Of a stretch of DNA of 6,985 nt, positions 6,169-6,985 are shown in pieces. A program made the position numbers and the translations under genes. Under the pieces are notes generated by a model. It searched no databases. It was given only the letters and a program-made list of their open reading frames with translations, and was not told the DNA's origin. Origin of the DNA: Lutispora sp. (GTDB taxonomy: Bacteria; Bacillota; Clostridia; Lutisporales; Lutisporaceae); contig JAUQXG010000306.1 of NCBI GenBank assembly GCA_030834765.1, positions 1 to 6,985 on the forward strand, in the 5' to 3' direction. Position 1 is the stretch's first letter; each line of letters begins with the position of its first letter.

Positions 6169-6858
6169 GAGCTGTTTAAAAAATAAAATGTTTTGTCTGC
6201 TTACAGGTATTTCTGAATTCAAATCTTGAAGCTTGAGAATATATGTATTATTGAACCAGGGGATAATCTCTGTTATCTTATCTAAATTAACAATATAAGA
6301 GCGGTGACATCTGAAAAAGTTATCTTGAGGAAGTTTTTTATAAAAATCAGAAATACTTGAGGAAATTTTATAGTGGTCACTTTTTGTATATACATATACC
6401 TCATGTTCGTGTGCTTCGCAGTAGTAAATGTCATCAGTATTTAAAACACACAGCTTACAATTATTTTTTATAGTCAATTTGCTGTTAGTACGTTTGGTAG
6501 GTGTGCAGCTTTCTAGCCTTTGTAAAGTGTCTGTTATTCTAGCTTCTGAATATGGCTTTAAGATATAATCAAAAGCAGCAACCTCAAAAGCTTCAATGGC
6601 ATATTCGCTGTATGCAGTGATAAACACTAGAAGGGGTTTCACTTTTAGTGTATTTATCACTCTGCTGAAGGCTAATCCATCAAATTTTGGCATACTGATA
6701 TCGAGAAAAATAATATTAATAGGATTATTTTGTACAAATTCAAGAGCTTTAAGACTGTCAACAAACTCACCTAATATTTTAATTGAGCTAAAATGATTAA
6801 TAAAATAGCTTAACTCTTGTATTGATGGATATTCATCATCTACTATAATACAATTCAT
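6157..6858 (-). CDS. LytTR-family DNA-binding response regulator
   Basis: With the start chosen at 6858 the protein has 233 residues. Residues 1-115 form a receiver domain with acidic pocket Asp7-Asp8, phosphoacceptor Asp53 in IIFLDISMPKFDG, Thr81 in FITAYS and Lys101-Pro102. Residues about 127-231 form a LytTR DNA-binding domain with FFRCHRSYIVNLDKI (181-195) and the IPVSR strand (217-221). The 6858 ATG has AGAGGTG at 6864-6870 and a 5-base spacer. A longer frame from 6897 would overlap the upstream kinase gene and add residues that precede the normal receiver start, so I reject it. It follows the kinase by 35 bases and precedes cstA. LytTR regulators next to CstA-family genes, such as BtsR and BtsT in E. 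coli, activate the transporter gene; the same role here is inferred. LytTR proteins usually bind paired direct repeats upstream of the promoter. Confidence 0.95.
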   Translation of the reverse strand: MNCIIVDDEYPSIQELSYFINHFSSIKILGEFVDSLKALEFVQNNPINIIFLDISMPKFDGLAFSRVINTLKVKPLLVFITAYSEYAIEAFEVAAFDYILKPYSEARITDTLQRLESCTPTKRTNSKLTIKNNCKLCVLNTDDIYYCEAHEHEVYVYTKSDHYKISSSISDFYKKLPQDNFFRCHRSYIVNLDKITEIIPWFNNTYILKLQDLNSEIPVSRQNILFFKQLMGI

Positions 6859-6893
6859 GAATTCACCTCTGCTTTGATAGAATATCAAATTTA

Positions 6894-6985
6894 TCAATTT
6901 TCATGAAGAACAAAACTGATTCTTGTTCCGATATCAAGACGGTCAATAATAAGTCCAGCACCATATATATGCTTCAGCCTGCTGT
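6894..6985 (-). CDS. LytS-type sensor histidine kinase (partial, C-terminal 29 residues)
   Basis: Only the tail of the gene is in the window, ending in TGA at 6894-6896. The visible residues begin SRLKHIYGAG and end DIGTRISFVLHEN. The first part matches the RLKLIYG segment, and the GTRISFVL part the last glycine box and strand, of the HATPase domain in the LytS/YehU (His_kinase) family. The next gene is a LytTR response regulator 35 bases away, the standard partner, which makes the call firm despite the short length. Sensor and membrane domains lie outside the window, so the ligand cannot be judged; a pyruvate-sensing role is possible by analogy with BtsS. Confidence 0.85.
   Translation of the reverse strand, partial: SRLKHIYGAGLIIDRLDIGTRISFVLHEN

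Noticed and set aside
6859..6897. Upstream start for the response regulator at 6897
   Set aside because: It would overlap the end of the kinase gene and add 13 residues before the normal receiver-domain start. The ATG at 6858 has a good AGAGGTG site and matches the family start.
1..6985. Search for mobile elements, CRISPR, tRNA or rRNA genes, or a new defence system
   Set aside because: No transposase or integrase motifs, regularly spaced repeats, cloverleaf or rRNA sequence were seen. Except for the gcv leader (3105-3477), the gaps are short and explained by promoters and terminators.

Overview
The window looks like chromosomal DNA of a low-GC Firmicute, most likely an anaerobic member of the Clostridia. 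It is AT-rich, has strong AGGAGG-type ribosome binding sites, a glycine decarboxylase P-protein split into two subunits, a short CstA form, a LytTR two-component system and a tandem glycine riboswitch. I cannot name the genus. Every convincing gene lies on the minus strand, so the biological reading order runs from high to low coordinates.

In that order the window holds: (1) the last 29 codons of a LytS-type sensor histidine kinase (6894-6985); (2) a LytTR response regulator (6157-6858) with an intrinsic terminator overlapping its stop codon; (3) cstA, a CstA/BtsT-family transporter (4611-6047), followed by a very clear GC-rich terminator (4563-4606); (4) an FMN-dependent alpha-hydroxy-acid dehydrogenase with an N-terminal four-cysteine motif (3478-4494) and no visible terminator; (5) a 373-base noncoding stretch (3105-3477) with a good sigma-A-type promoter, a two-aptamer glycine riboswitch and an expression platform; (6) the glycine cleavage operon gcvT-gcvH-gcvPA-gcvPB, with gcvPB cut by the left edge.

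Two functional blocks are visible. The right block resembles the enterobacterial BtsSR-BtsT arrangement, where a LytS/LytTR pair senses pyruvate and switches on a pyruvate transporter of the CstA family; a similar role here is inference. The left block is a glycine catabolism operon. Glycine should be sensed by the leader RNA, releasing transcription of the T, H and two P subunits that turn glycine plus tetrahydrofolate into CO2, ammonia, methylene-tetrahydrofolate and NADH (the L protein, dihydrolipoyl dehydrogenase, is not in the window). The oxidoreductase between the blocks has an unknown substrate.

The most informative noncoding structure is the riboswitch expression platform. Three copies of one AT-rich 9-10-base word (two direct, one inverted) allow either a terminator hairpin or an alternative hairpin, and the terminator strand overlaps the closing helix of aptamer 2. 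I found no mobile elements, CRISPR arrays, tRNA or rRNA genes. The gene content is known; the new points are mainly the regulatory architecture and the uncharacterised cysteine-bearing flavoenzyme.
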